A stretch of 56,999 nucleotides of DNA from contig JAEMSI010000007.1 of NCBI GenBank assembly GCA_016462905.1, positions 1-56,999 of the forward strand, in the 5' to 3' direction. Shown piece after piece: positions 1 to 10,795 of this stretch. The position numbers and the translations under genes are program-made. The notes below the pieces were generated by a model. It searched no databases, was not told where the DNA came from, and saw only the letters and a list, made by a program, of their open reading frames with translations. Every line of letters begins with the position of its first letter. The stretch's first letter is position 1. This DNA is from Polynucleobacter sp. (lineage in GTDB: Bacteria > Pseudomonadota > Gammaproteobacteria > Burkholderiales > Burkholderiaceae).

Positions 1-8
1 GCAGGCTT

Positions 9-851
9 TTAGCGCACACGGGGCATTCGCCACGGCAGCATGAATTGCACAGCCGCTGATTTAAGGCGCGGGATGTTTAAAGTTTCATGAAACGAAATGA
101 CCTCTTCGCCGAGTAACTGATTTTTTAAAACAGAGCGAGCATAAAAGGGCGTATCTTCCAAAATTTCTAGGGTTTGTAAAGCTGTTGGGCTGGTATTACG
201 CATTTGACGTTGAATCCGCCAAGCTGTTTTAGGAAGTTTTTGTCGCGGCGGGGCTTCAAAAGACTCAATACTGCCATTGGGATTAAAAATCAAGGCAAGT
301 ACTTTTTCAAGCCCATTTTTTTCTCGAACATCGTAGATGACAGCGGTTCGATGGTTCTTCAGTTGAGAGCGTGACCAATCCCAATCTTGAAATGGAAGGG
401 ATATTGGCTCATCGCCTTCGTTTGAATCGAGATAAGCTTGGCCTTGCCAATTTAAATCGGGAGAATCAAATTCGACCTTGACTCGTCCGCTCGGAGCCAG
501 CGGACCCCAGCGGTGTTTCCCAAGCGAATCTAAGGGAGTAGAAAAATTGAGAAGATGGTCGGGGTAAAAGGTAATTTTTCCGGCAACGCGTTGTCCAAAT
601 GGAACCGCGCGTTCATAGACATCTATCGTTAAATGGTTGTCGTGCCACTGTAATGAACTGGGACCAATGATCAATTCATTAGCGCTACGTTGAACGCTTG
701 CAGCACTGCGTTCGGTCATCGTCCAGCGGTTTTTACCTTTGCTATAGATGGCTAGATTGAGTGCGCAGTGGTTCTCTGGATTGGCAGCGCCACTGCGATG
801 CTGTGCCCAAGCGTAGTACGGCGAAAAAACACTACCGACAAAGGCGATCAT
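9..851 (-). CDS. crtC: Carotenoid 1,2-hydratase (hydroxyneurosporene synthase) CrtC
   Basis: CrtC adds water to the terminal double bond of neurosporene-type carotenoids on the way to spheroidene and spirilloxanthin. The family signature IAFVGSVFSPYYAW is clear, and the rest matches CrtC down to the stop at position 9. The start is a problem. The conserved block just upstream (GAYLWWYLDALSDDG) lies in the same open frame but overlaps the end of crtD, and there is no in-frame ATG, GTG or TTG between this ATG (GTG is one codon earlier) and about position 1193. The frame stays open to an ATG at 1226. I list the first usable ATG, giving about 280 residues, which from memory is close to Rhodobacter CrtC. 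The true N-terminus may be longer. It is last in the ppaA-ppsR-crtA-crtD-crtC operon. Function is sure, the start is not. Confidence 0.85.
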   Translation of the reverse strand: MIAFVGSVFSPYYAWAQHRSGAANPENHCALNLAIYSKGKNRWTMTERSAASVQRSANELIIGPSSLQWHDNHLTIDVYERAVPFGQRVAGKITFYPDHLLNFSTPLDSLGKHRWGPLAPSGRVKVEFDSPDLNWQGQAYLDSNEGDEPISLPFQDWDWSRSQLKNHRTAVIYDVREKNGLEKVLALIFNPNGSIESFEAPPRQKLPKTAWRIQRQMRNTSPTALQTLEILEDTPFYARSVLKNQLLGEEVISFHETLNIPRLKSAAVQFMLPWRMPRVR

Positions 852-877
852 CACAAGGCCGTCTTGGCCGTCATCAC

Positions 878-2449
878 TTAAAGCGTCGAGATACCACCAG
901 AGATAAGCACCCGATTTGACCGCTTGGTCAAACCGAGGTGAGCCATCAGGCTTGCGGCCGCCATGCGTCCCGAGAGGGCTGCCATCGGAACCCCCGCTCC
1001 CGGATGAACGCTGCCCCCCGCTAGATAAAGGCCCTTGATCGAACTGAGCGCTGAAGGTCGTTTGAAGGTTTCCATCCAGCCGTGGTTGGCTTGGCCGTAG
1101 AGTGCTCCACCAGTTGCTGGAAATAGTTGATTGAATTGGGTGGGTGAGGTTTGCACTACCTGCGCATCCTGCATCTGAATATTGAGGCCACAACGCTCTA
1201 GAAGGGAAAAAGTTTGGGTTTTGCATGCTTCAATCTCATCTTGTTTGGGTTGTTGTCGGTCTCCCAATGCCGGTGCATTGACTAAGCATAGCAAACGTTC
1301 AGGAGTGTCATGTTGAACAGCGGTGTCGTATTGATCTTGCGCGCAAACATAGACAGTAGGTCTGCGTGGCAATCGTCCGTAATCGAATATATCGCTAAAT
1401 TCCGAGCGGTAGTCGGTGTTGAAAAAAACATTATGGCGGAGTAAGGGGAAGCCTTCTGTCTTGGCGGTCATCGACCAAGTTAAAGCCGATAAGGAGCGGT
1501 TTTTTGATTTAACCGAAGGAATTGCTGAGCGATTGGCGTCCCCTAATAGACCGGCACTCAGAGCGGCTACATCACCATTAAATATGAGTGACTCACAGTG
1601 AATCGTATCGCCATTATTTAGGCGGACTCCTGAGACTTTGCCAGCGCTTTGTAAAATTTCTTCACAATTGACACCCTTCATAAAACGTACACCTTTTTGC
1701 TCGGCTAACTTGCTGATCGCTTGAGTTAAGGCAATCATTCCGCCTTGTACCGACCAAACTCCTTGCATCTCAACTTCGGCAATCAGCATGAGTGTTGCGG
1801 GCGCTTGAAAGGGGGAAGATCCGCAATAGGTGGCATAGCGAGCAAATAATTGTTGTAAACGAGGGTCGTGAAAATATTTTTCGAGGGATTTCCATAAATT
1901 ACTAAATAGTCCAATATCCATTAATACTTTTGAGCCTGCCGTTCCTAAATCGGACATCATGCTAGTCAAACTGGGGCGTTGCGAGAGCATGTAGGGCTTT
2001 TCTAGGGTGCGATATAAAGCATGAATTTGATCGCAGAATTGGTGAAAGCGGTTTGCTTCGGCAGTCGATGAAAAGCGGGCAATCGCTTGCGCTGATTTTT
2101 CGCGGTTAGAAAATAAATCCAGTTTTTCGTCTTTGCTCCAAGCGTGCCGAGCCAATACTTTGAGTAGGTCAATATTTAATTCTTGTTCTAAAGAGCTGCC
2201 GGCTTTTTCAAATAAATCATCAAAGACCCAACGCATGGTAAAAACGGTTGGACCCGAATCGATCCCTTGACCAGCTGAAAATACTTGTCGAATTTTTCCG
2301 CCCAGATTGTGTTCTTTTTCAATCACAATCACTTCAAGACCTGAAGAGGCTAGGTCTAATGCACTTGATAGACCGCCAATCCCGCCGCCGATCACAACAA
2401 TGGGTAAGTCTTTAGACAAGCGTTTTTCCTTTCCAACTGCCTTGGGCAT
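878..2449 (-). CDS. crtD: Methoxyneurosporene/hydroxyneurosporene desaturase CrtD
   Basis: CrtD introduces the C-3,4 double bond into 1-hydroxy carotenoids in the spheroidene pathway. The 523-residue protein opens with the FAD-binding motif VVIGGGIGGLSSALDLA, followed by EKEHNLGGK, and ends with the phytoene-desaturase C-terminal motif HPGAGVPMAALSGR, so it is complete. The ATG at 2449 was chosen because it places the dinucleotide motif near residue 17 and gives family-typical length; the open frame continues to 2713 only through crtA. The start overlaps crtA by 38 bases. The 3' end overlaps sequence that, in the next frame, encodes conserved CrtC residues. Identity as CrtD rather than CrtI rests on context beside crtA and crtC plus similarity. 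Confidence 0.93.
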   Translation of the reverse strand: MPKAVGKEKRLSKDLPIVVIGGGIGGLSSALDLASSGLEVIVIEKEHNLGGKIRQVFSAGQGIDSGPTVFTMRWVFDDLFEKAGSSLEQELNIDLLKVLARHAWSKDEKLDLFSNREKSAQAIARFSSTAEANRFHQFCDQIHALYRTLEKPYMLSQRPSLTSMMSDLGTAGSKVLMDIGLFSNLWKSLEKYFHDPRLQQLFARYATYCGSSPFQAPATLMLIAEVEMQGVWSVQGGMIALTQAISKLAEQKGVRFMKGVNCEEILQSAGKVSGVRLNNGDTIHCESLIFNGDVAALSAGLLGDANRSAIPSVKSKNRSLSALTWSMTAKTEGFPLLRHNVFFNTDYRSEFSDIFDYGRLPRRPTVYVCAQDQYDTAVQHDTPERLLCLVNAPALGDRQQPKQDEIEACKTQTFSLLERCGLNIQMQDAQVVQTSPTQFNQLFPATGGALYGQANHGWMETFKRPSALSSIKGLYLAGGSVHPGAGVPMAALSGRMAAASLMAHLGLTKRSNRVLISGGISTL

Positions 2450-3098
2450 CAAAAGGTTGAAAACGCACAAACATCGATTCAGAAAAATAATGTCCCTCGA
2501 CTGCCGCTTTAATCGCCCGTAAATGAGCGCCCGTGCGAGCATAGGCATCCATTGCTGCTTCGGACTCCCAAATACTAAACGTAGCTTGTCGCAAAATCGG
2601 CGCCTCGCCGACCCCTGCGGATAGAAGGCAACCCTGAGCTTGTTGCAAATCGTCTTCAGCAGGTGGAGCCTTGCGCCAAAACGAAATGGCATGCAGGGGT
2701 TTAATCGATGCACGAGTTAAGGAAGCAACTGGGCCTGTCAAGGGCTTTTCAGTACTCGTAGTTATGTTTGATCCTGACCATGACCCTTTTACTGAATATG
2801 CTTTTAATTTAACCGTAAACATTTCCTTGGAATGTTGACGATACCATGCCAGTAAAGAAGAATGGTTTAAGAATTGCGTTGCATACGATTCGTTTTCAAA
2901 TAAACAAAATAAGCCTTGATGTGTACTACTAGGCTGAACTGAAAAACCACCATTGCGTCCTGAACCCATATGCTTCATGAGCTGTAAACCAGGAGTTGGA
3001 TGAAGAGAGAAACGACTAAACATCAGTCGCAAAATACCGCTGAATTTAGCTTGGTGCGAGATGTTCATTAAGGCCATAACCGCTACCTGCGATGACAT
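2412..3098 (-). CDS. crtA: Spheroidene monooxygenase CrtA
   Basis: CrtA inserts the keto oxygen at C-2 of spheroidene to give spheroidenone under oxic conditions. The 228-residue product has CrtA-type blocks, including the N-terminal stretch with MKHMGSGRNGGFSV and the later block RQATFSIWESEAAMDAYA. The ATG at 3098 is preferred over the TTG at 3104 because a GAAGAGG ribosome-binding site sits seven bases before it and it begins just after the ppsR stop. It follows ppsR and overlaps crtD, so transcription with the regulators is expected. Presence of crtA with crtC and crtD points to spheroidenone as a main carotenoid, which suits an oxygen-respiring phototroph. Confidence 0.92.
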   Translation of the reverse strand: MSSQVAVMALMNISHQAKFSGILRLMFSRFSLHPTPGLQLMKHMGSGRNGGFSVQPSSTHQGLFCLFENESYATQFLNHSSLLAWYRQHSKEMFTVKLKAYSVKGSWSGSNITTSTEKPLTGPVASLTRASIKPLHAISFWRKAPPAEDDLQQAQGCLLSAGVGEAPILRQATFSIWESEAAMDAYARTGAHLRAIKAAVEGHYFSESMFVRFQPFDAQGSWKGKTLV

Positions 3099-3100
3099 AC

Positions 3101-4522
3101 TCAAGCCTCTTCGTCTACTTCAGTATCTCTACTTAGATCGCCAAGATTATATTTTCTTAGTTTGATATATAGACTTTGCCTTGAAAGACCGAGCATCTCT
3201 GAAGCGGATACGCGATTACCGCGAGTCAGTTCTAGAGCAGCCTTAATACAAAGTTGTTCGATTAAATCGGTAGTTTCATTAATAATATCTTTAAGAGGTA
3301 AGCGGCCTACTAATTGAGTTAATTCTTCGCTCGAGCGCGAAATCGAATCATTGTTTTGAGGCTTGCTGTTAATTCGACTTCCAATTTCACGAATTGTAAA
3401 ACCCAAACAGGCGTGTGGATAGGGTACGGCGACAGCCGAGATTTCAACGGGATGCATCGTGCCGTAGTTATCTCGAACCGAAGTTGAAAATAATTTAATA
3501 AAGCCTTTGTCTTGTAGGTTGGAAAGCATCACTCTTAAATCAACCCCAGCACGCTCAAGCCAGCGCTCTAATGATTGATTATTGATTTGATCTAATTTAT
3601 CAGCCATAACTAAGCGCAGAAAAGCTTGGTTGGCAGATAATATTTTTCCAGCCATATTCGTCACAATAAAACTATCAGGGGCATTATCGAGCGCTTGAAT
3701 CAGTAAAGAACTAGATTCATTGCTATGTTTTGTAATTAAATCACCAGAGGGTCTAAAGGCAAGCAAAATGAATGATTTATTTTCATTGCGAAAGGGGGAA
3801 GCAGTCAAAAGAATATTTTGACCGTTTGGTAATTTAGTTTCTAATTCAGCAGAATTATTGGTATACGCAACCTTGCTGAGAATCGATTGCGCTTGAATAC
3901 GATCGCCTTTGGCTAATAAATCAATTAAAGAATGATTGATTAATTTTTTTATCGATTCGCCAATAATGTTGGCTGCGCGCGGGTTGGCCTCGATAATTTT
4001 AAATGTATTGGCATCAATTACCAACACTGCTTCGGAAGCCATTTCAAATAAAACCCGATAACGGGTTTCTAGTTGGCGCAGACGAGTGTAGTCTTTTTCA
4101 ATAGATTGTTGGGCATCAATTAAACGTTGCTGTAATTGTGAGATTTCACTCAGGTCTCGACTTAAAACAATAATTTGCCCACTACTGGCAATTTTTAAAG
4201 TCGCACACAATAAAGGTAAATCATTACCTTTGCTGGTAGCCACATTGATTTGCCGAAAGCGAGTTAGAGAACGAGGTTCAGCATCTTTTATTAAGGCTTG
4301 TACTTTAATGCGACTTTCAATCGTTACCGTATCGACCCAATTTTTTCCTATCCACTGATCAAAAATAGGATCATGTAACTCTGGATTTCCATAGGCGATA
4401 CTGATGACTTCCCCATTTGAATTTAAGACCAGTGACAAGTCGGCTGCGGCTTGAATCACTAGCGCTACCTCACTAGGATCGATTTGTTCGAGATTGTGAG
4501 TTGATTTCAGTAGGGTCGCCAT
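3101..4522 (-). CDS. ppsR: Photosynthesis gene repressor PpsR/CrtJ
   Basis: PpsR represses bch, crt and puc genes in oxygen by binding TGT-N12-ACA sites. The 473 residues show an N-terminal PAS-like region (about 17-125), a glutamine-rich helical linker (about 125-155), two more PAS domains (about 155-260 and 272-382) and a Fis-type helix-turn-helix (about 415-460) with the core SASEMLGLSRQSLY. Cysteines are at 106, 372 and 425. Cys425 lies in the helix-turn-helix region where CrtJ Cys420 is known. No cysteine occurs near residue 250, where CrtJ has Cys249. The gene follows ppaA by 46 bases and runs into crtA. Autoregulation is likely because two boxes lie in the shared promoter region upstream of ppaA. 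Confidence 0.93.
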   Translation of the reverse strand: MATLLKSTHNLEQIDPSEVALVIQAAADLSLVLNSNGEVISIAYGNPELHDPIFDQWIGKNWVDTVTIESRIKVQALIKDAEPRSLTRFRQINVATSKGNDLPLLCATLKIASSGQIIVLSRDLSEISQLQQRLIDAQQSIEKDYTRLRQLETRYRVLFEMASEAVLVIDANTFKIIEANPRAANIIGESIKKLINHSLIDLLAKGDRIQAQSILSKVAYTNNSAELETKLPNGQNILLTASPFRNENKSFILLAFRPSGDLITKHSNESSSLLIQALDNAPDSFIVTNMAGKILSANQAFLRLVMADKLDQINNQSLERWLERAGVDLRVMLSNLQDKGFIKLFSTSVRDNYGTMHPVEISAVAVPYPHACLGFTIREIGSRINSKPQNNDSISRSSEELTQLVGRLPLKDIINETTDLIEQLCIKAALELTRGNRVSASEMLGLSRQSLYIKLRKYNLGDLSRDTEVDEEA

Positions 4523-4568
4523 GGGAGGGTATGATAAGTTCGAGTGATGGCGAAGAAAGCGCTGGTAC

Positions 4569-5465
4569 TTATTTCAAAAGATCAGCAGCTGCTTTAACTG
4601 CTTCATCGGCTGTTAATGTGCAGAGATCTGCTAAGCAAGATTGCATCAGTTCTGGTTTTTCATTAAATAATGAACCACCAGCCATGATTTTAATCCCCTT
4701 GTTCTTTGAATTCGCCCGTATTTTGGAGATTAGATTTTGCATTGCACTCCATTGCATTTCATAGGCAATTGAAATACCAATCACATCATAATGTTCATGG
4801 GAACAATTTTCTAAAATTTCCTCTTCGGTTACCAGAGGAGACGCCCATACATCCCAACCCGCTTGAATAAAAAAATCATTTAACATCATCACGCCGATGG
4901 TGTGCTGCGAGCGGGGCATAGCAAATAACATGGCTTTACCCGTTTTAATGGCATCGGTATTTTGCCTAGAACTGAAGTGTGAGCCTAGATAATGCATGAC
5001 TTGTTGCATTTTGCCTACGGCAATCGTGATATCGCTAAAAGTATATTCATCGAGTTCCCAATAGCATTGCATCTGACGTGCCGTTGGGGTGAGTAAATGC
5101 AGGTAAATATCATTGACGGTATAGCCTTCATACATTAGAGACTTGGTGTAACCAATCGCAATATCGGCTGTGCTGTTTTTCAGTATTTCCAAAAAATGCT
5201 GTACATCTGTCTCTGGAATCGGTTTTAAACCTCTTTTTTTCGGCGCCGATAGGTCTAAATCATGGTGTTTTTCAAATAGTTTAGGAATGATTTCTGCCTC
5301 GATGGTCTTGTTTAATAAATGAGCTAACTCATGATGCGACGAGATGTTTTTCTGATTCGCCGCTAATCCTGGTATCACTTTTAGGAGCCTGAATTTTTTG
5401 AGCCATCCGCGTTCTTCGTCTTGAGTTGGTAGTCTTACGATCTCTTTGAGTCTTAAATTCAACAT
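4569..5465 (-). CDS. ppaA: Cobalamin-binding antirepressor PpaA/AerR
   Basis: PpaA/AerR is a B12-binding light-responsive regulator that modifies PpsR/CrtJ action. The 298-residue protein has an alpha-helical middle region with W136-x-x-D139-E140 and a C-terminal Rossmann-like cobalamin domain starting near 177 (GKAMLFAMP). His188 in RSQHTIGVMMLNDFF matches the axial-ligand His of AerR. Later blocks YDVIGISIAYE and IKIMAGGSLF are typical of B12-binding folds. It is the first gene of the leftward operon, divergent from bchF, with ppsR directly behind. The antirepressor and repressor being adjacent is typical of purple-bacterial clusters. Confidence 0.88.
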   Translation of the reverse strand: MLNLRLKEIVRLPTQDEERGWLKKFRLLKVIPGLAANQKNISSHHELAHLLNKTIEAEIIPKLFEKHHDLDLSAPKKRGLKPIPETDVQHFLEILKNSTADIAIGYTKSLMYEGYTVNDIYLHLLTPTARQMQCYWELDEYTFSDITIAVGKMQQVMHYLGSHFSSRQNTDAIKTGKAMLFAMPRSQHTIGVMMLNDFFIQAGWDVWASPLVTEEEILENCSHEHYDVIGISIAYEMQWSAMQNLISKIRANSKNKGIKIMAGGSLFNEKPELMQSCLADLCTLTADEAVKAAADLLK

Positions 5466-5596
5466 ATTGGCTTACCCCTAATTCCACTAATCAATCGAAC
5501 TTATTGCGCCGCAGCATTTAACTAAAAAATATCTCGGTAAATCAATTTCGTCGAGCTATTTGCCTAGGATTTAGGTTTACCACTAGGGATCAAAAC

Positions 5597-5614
5597 TGTC
5601 AAAGAAATTATACA
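5597..5614. promoter_or_regulatory. PpsR/CrtJ box, perfect TGT-N12-ACA
   Basis: The bases TGTCAAAGAAATTATACA match the PpsR/CrtJ consensus exactly. The site lies in the divergent control region between ppaA and bchF, 132 bases from the ppaA start and 83 bases before the preferred bchF start. PpsR normally binds two such sites cooperatively, and a second near-match lies 58 bases away. Binding is inferred from sequence and from the ppsR gene next door. Confidence 0.7.
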
Positions 5615-5654
5615 TAAATTAGGGTTGATACCTACATTTGTATACAAAAAAAAG

Positions 5655-5672
5655 CGTAAACTTAGGTTTACA
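5655..5672. promoter_or_regulatory. Near-consensus PpsR/CrtJ box
   Basis: CGTAAACTTAGGTTTACA matches TGT-N12-ACA with one mismatch in the first base. It contains an inverted repeat (GTAAAC/GTTTAC, 4-base spacer), so a dimeric regulator could bind. Its centre is 58 bases from that of the perfect box. It lies upstream of the GTG at 5697 but inside the frame that opens at the TTG at 5625, which supports the later bchF start. Confidence 0.5.
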
Positions 5673-5696
5673 CATTTATCAAAAAGGGCATCCGAC

Positions 5697-7528
<1,832 letters not shown>

Positions 7529-7543
7529 AAAGGGATATTTGAA

Positions 7544-9145
7544 ATGCAACTGACCCTGTGGACTTATGAAGGTCCTCCCCATATCGGCGCGATGCGTGTT
7601 GCTACGGCGATGGAGAAGGTGCATTACGTATTACACGCTCCGCAGGGGGATACCTACGCTGATTTATTGTTCACCATGATCGAACGGATGAATAAGCGGC
7701 CGCCAGTTACTTACACCACGTTTCAAGCGCGTGACTTAGGAGGTGATACTGCTGAGTTATTTAAAGATGCAGCCCGTTCTGCTTATGCGCGCTTTAAGCC
7801 TGACTTGTTAATGGTAGGCGCATCGTGTACAGCTGAATTAATTCAAGATGATCCAGGCGGTTTAGCTGCCGCTTTAAATTTATCGGTTCCCGTTTTACCT
7901 TTAGAGTTGCCTGCTTATCAGAAAAAAGAAAATTGGGGCGCAGCTGAAACGTTTTATCAAATGGTTAGGTTGCTTGGTAAGGAGTTTGCTTTAACCCCAG
8001 GTGAAAAGAGACCAGCACGTGCTGCAGGCATTACTCCGAGCTGCAATATTTTGGGACCAAGCGCTTTGGGATTTCGACATCGCGATGATGTAAATGAAAT
8101 TCGGAATTTATTGCGTCAAATCGGCGTGCGAGTGAACGTGGTCGCGCCTTTGGGCGCCAGTCCTGCAGATATTCGGCGTTTGCATGAGGCTGATTTCAAT
8201 ATTGTGCTGTACCCCGAGGTGGGCGCTAGTGCTGCACAGTGGATGGCGCGTCATTTTGGTCAGCCGTCTACCAAAATAATCCCAATTGGATTTAATGGCA
8301 CACAAAATTTCATTAAAGAAGTATGTGAATTAGCTGGAATCTCTTGTGATATCGAGGCGTTAACACGTAAATCACGTGCGCGTTGGTATGCACTATCAGT
8401 TGACTCCACTTATTTAACGAACAAACGCGTGTTTATTTTTGGCGATGCTACCCATGCGATTGGTGCAGCCAAAGTAGCCTCAGAAGAGATGGGTTTTCAA
8501 GTGGTTGGTCTGGGAACCTACAGTCGTGAGTTGGCACGTGAGGTTCGTGAAGCAGCTACTTCATATGGGATTGAGGCGCTGATTTCAGATGATTATTTAG
8601 AAGTAGAGCAACGGATTGCTGAACTCCAACCTGAATTAATTTTAGGTACGCAAATGGAGCGCCATATTGCCAAGCGTTTAAAAATTCCATGTGCTGTGAT
8701 TTCAGCACCAATCCATGTGCAAGATTTTCCAGCACGCTATTCTCCACAAATGGGTTTTGAAGGCGCCAATGTTTTATTTGATACGTGGGTGCACCCCTTA
8801 ATGATGGGATTAGAGGAGCATTTAATTGGGATGTTCCGTGGCGATTTTGAATTTCATGATGGCGCTACTCCGTCGCATTTGGGTCATTCGCATGCCCCAG
8901 CACCCGCTAACGAGTCTTTGAGACCCGCTTCAAGCGAAGTATCGGAAGTAGTGGCAGCGCAGGCAAATGGCGATCCGGTAGTTGTGGATCTATGGGAACC
9001 CGAAGCGCAAAAAGAATTAAACAAGATTCCATTTTTTGTTCGTGGTAAAGCCCGACGCAATACTGAACGTTTTGCCAGTGAAAAAGGCTTACGTTCTATT
9101 TCGTTGGAAACGTTGTATGACGCTAAGGCCTATTTTGGCCGTTAA
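7544..9145 (+). CDS. bchB: Light-independent protochlorophyllide reductase subunit B
   Basis: BchB completes the NB heterotetramer of the nitrogenase-like protochlorophyllide reductase. The 533-residue protein begins [20 protein letters not shown] as in the family, and Asp36 (in [10 protein letters not shown]) is the known unusual aspartate ligand of the shared [4Fe-4S] cluster. The C-terminal domain of about 60 residues, with [20 protein letters not shown], is also complete. In most purple bacteria bchH follows here; in this window bchL follows after only 25 bases. Confidence 0.97.
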   Translation: MQLTLWTYEGPPHIGAMRVATAMEKVHYVLHAPQGDTYADLLFTMIERMNKRPPVTYTTFQARDLGGDTAELFKDAARSAYARFKPDLLMVGASCTAELIQDDPGGLAAALNLSVPVLPLELPAYQKKENWGAAETFYQMVRLLGKEFALTPGEKRPARAAGITPSCNILGPSALGFRHRDDVNEIRNLLRQIGVRVNVVAPLGASPADIRRLHEADFNIVLYPEVGASAAQWMARHFGQPSTKIIPIGFNGTQNFIKEVCELAGISCDIEALTRKSRARWYALSVDSTYLTNKRVFIFGDATHAIGAAKVASEEMGFQVVGLGTYSRELAREVREAATSYGIEALISDDYLEVEQRIAELQPELILGTQMERHIAKRLKIPCAVISAPIHVQDFPARYSPQMGFEGANVLFDTWVHPLMMGLEEHLIGMFRGDFEFHDGATPSHLGHSHAPAPANESLRPASSEVSEVVAAQANGDPVVVDLWEPEAQKELNKIPFFVRGKARRNTERFASEKGLRSISLETLYDAKAYFGR

Positions 9146-9170
9146 CCCTGCTTATTCTAGGAGCGATTAA

Positions 9171-10076
<906 letters not shown>

Positions 10077-10093
10077 TTACGGAGTAAGTAAGC

Positions 10094-10795
10094 GTGTCAC
10101 AACATTCGTATCTGCAAAAACGAGGTCAGCTTTTAGAGTACTTTGACCGGACCGCAGTTGATGCCTGGGCAAGGTTAACAACGACCGCACCAGTCAGTGG
10201 AATTCGGGCGAAAGTTCGGGCGGGGCGAGATGAGATGCGAAATGTCTTGCTGTCGTATCTACCTAAAGATTTAGTGGGGCAACGGGTTTTGGATGCGGGT
10301 TGTGGAACCGGAGCATTAGCGGTTGAATTGGCTAAGCGCGGTGCTTGCGTAGTGGCAACGGATCTTTCGCCTACTTTAATTCACTTAGCAAAAGAGCGTT
10401 TACCTAAAGACTTAAATGGCGGCAAAATTGATTTTGTCGCAGGCGATATGTTGGATACAAGTTTAGGTAAGTTTGATCATGTGGTGTGTATGGACTCGAT
10501 GATTCATTACCATCGTACGGATATCGTCGAGGCTTTGTCGGGTTTGGCGGGGCGTACTTCGCAAAGTATTGCATTTACATTTGCTCCCAAAAATATTTTC
10601 CTTTCCTCCTTGATCACAGTGGGTCGCTTATTCCCAAGAAGTGACCGTGCTCCCTTTATTCAACCGGTTGGAGAAAAAACCTTAGGTCAGTTATTCATCC
10701 AGCAAGCTGATTTTGCAAATTGGGATATTGGCGGCACTCATAAAGTTTCGCGGGCTTTTTATATTTCTCAAGCGATGGTGTTGCGTCGGACATGA
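10094..10795 (+). CDS. bchM: Magnesium protoporphyrin IX O-methyltransferase BchM
   Basis: BchM transfers a methyl group from S-adenosylmethionine to the ring-C propionate of Mg-protoporphyrin IX, making the substrate of AcsF. The 233-residue protein carries SAM motif I as VLDAGCGTGALAVELA near residue 64, followed by VVATDLSPTLI and the family stretch VCMDSMIHYHR. It starts with GTG and has GGAG 11 bases upstream. Its stop overlaps the lhaA start (ATGA). The enzyme usually works with BchH, whose gene is not in this window. Confidence 0.95.
   Translation: MSQHSYLQKRGQLLEYFDRTAVDAWARLTTTAPVSGIRAKVRAGRDEMRNVLLSYLPKDLVGQRVLDAGCGTGALAVELAKRGACVVATDLSPTLIHLAKERLPKDLNGGKIDFVAGDMLDTSLGKFDHVVCMDSMIHYHRTDIVEALSGLAGRTSQSIAFTFAPKNIFLSSLITVGRLFPRSDRAPFIQPVGEKTLGQLFIQQADFANWDIGGTHKVSRAFYISQAMVLRRT

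Noticed and set aside
852..1226. The 405-codon crtC frame starting at 1226 taken at face value
   Set aside because: The first roughly 95 codons are the shadow of crtD in another frame and have a Ser/Gly-rich random look; only the part from about 938 downward matches CrtC.
5625..5696. bchF starting at the TTG at 5625
   Set aside because: The extra 24 residues are not family-like, the start has no ribosome-binding site, and it would place the second PpsR box in coding sequence.
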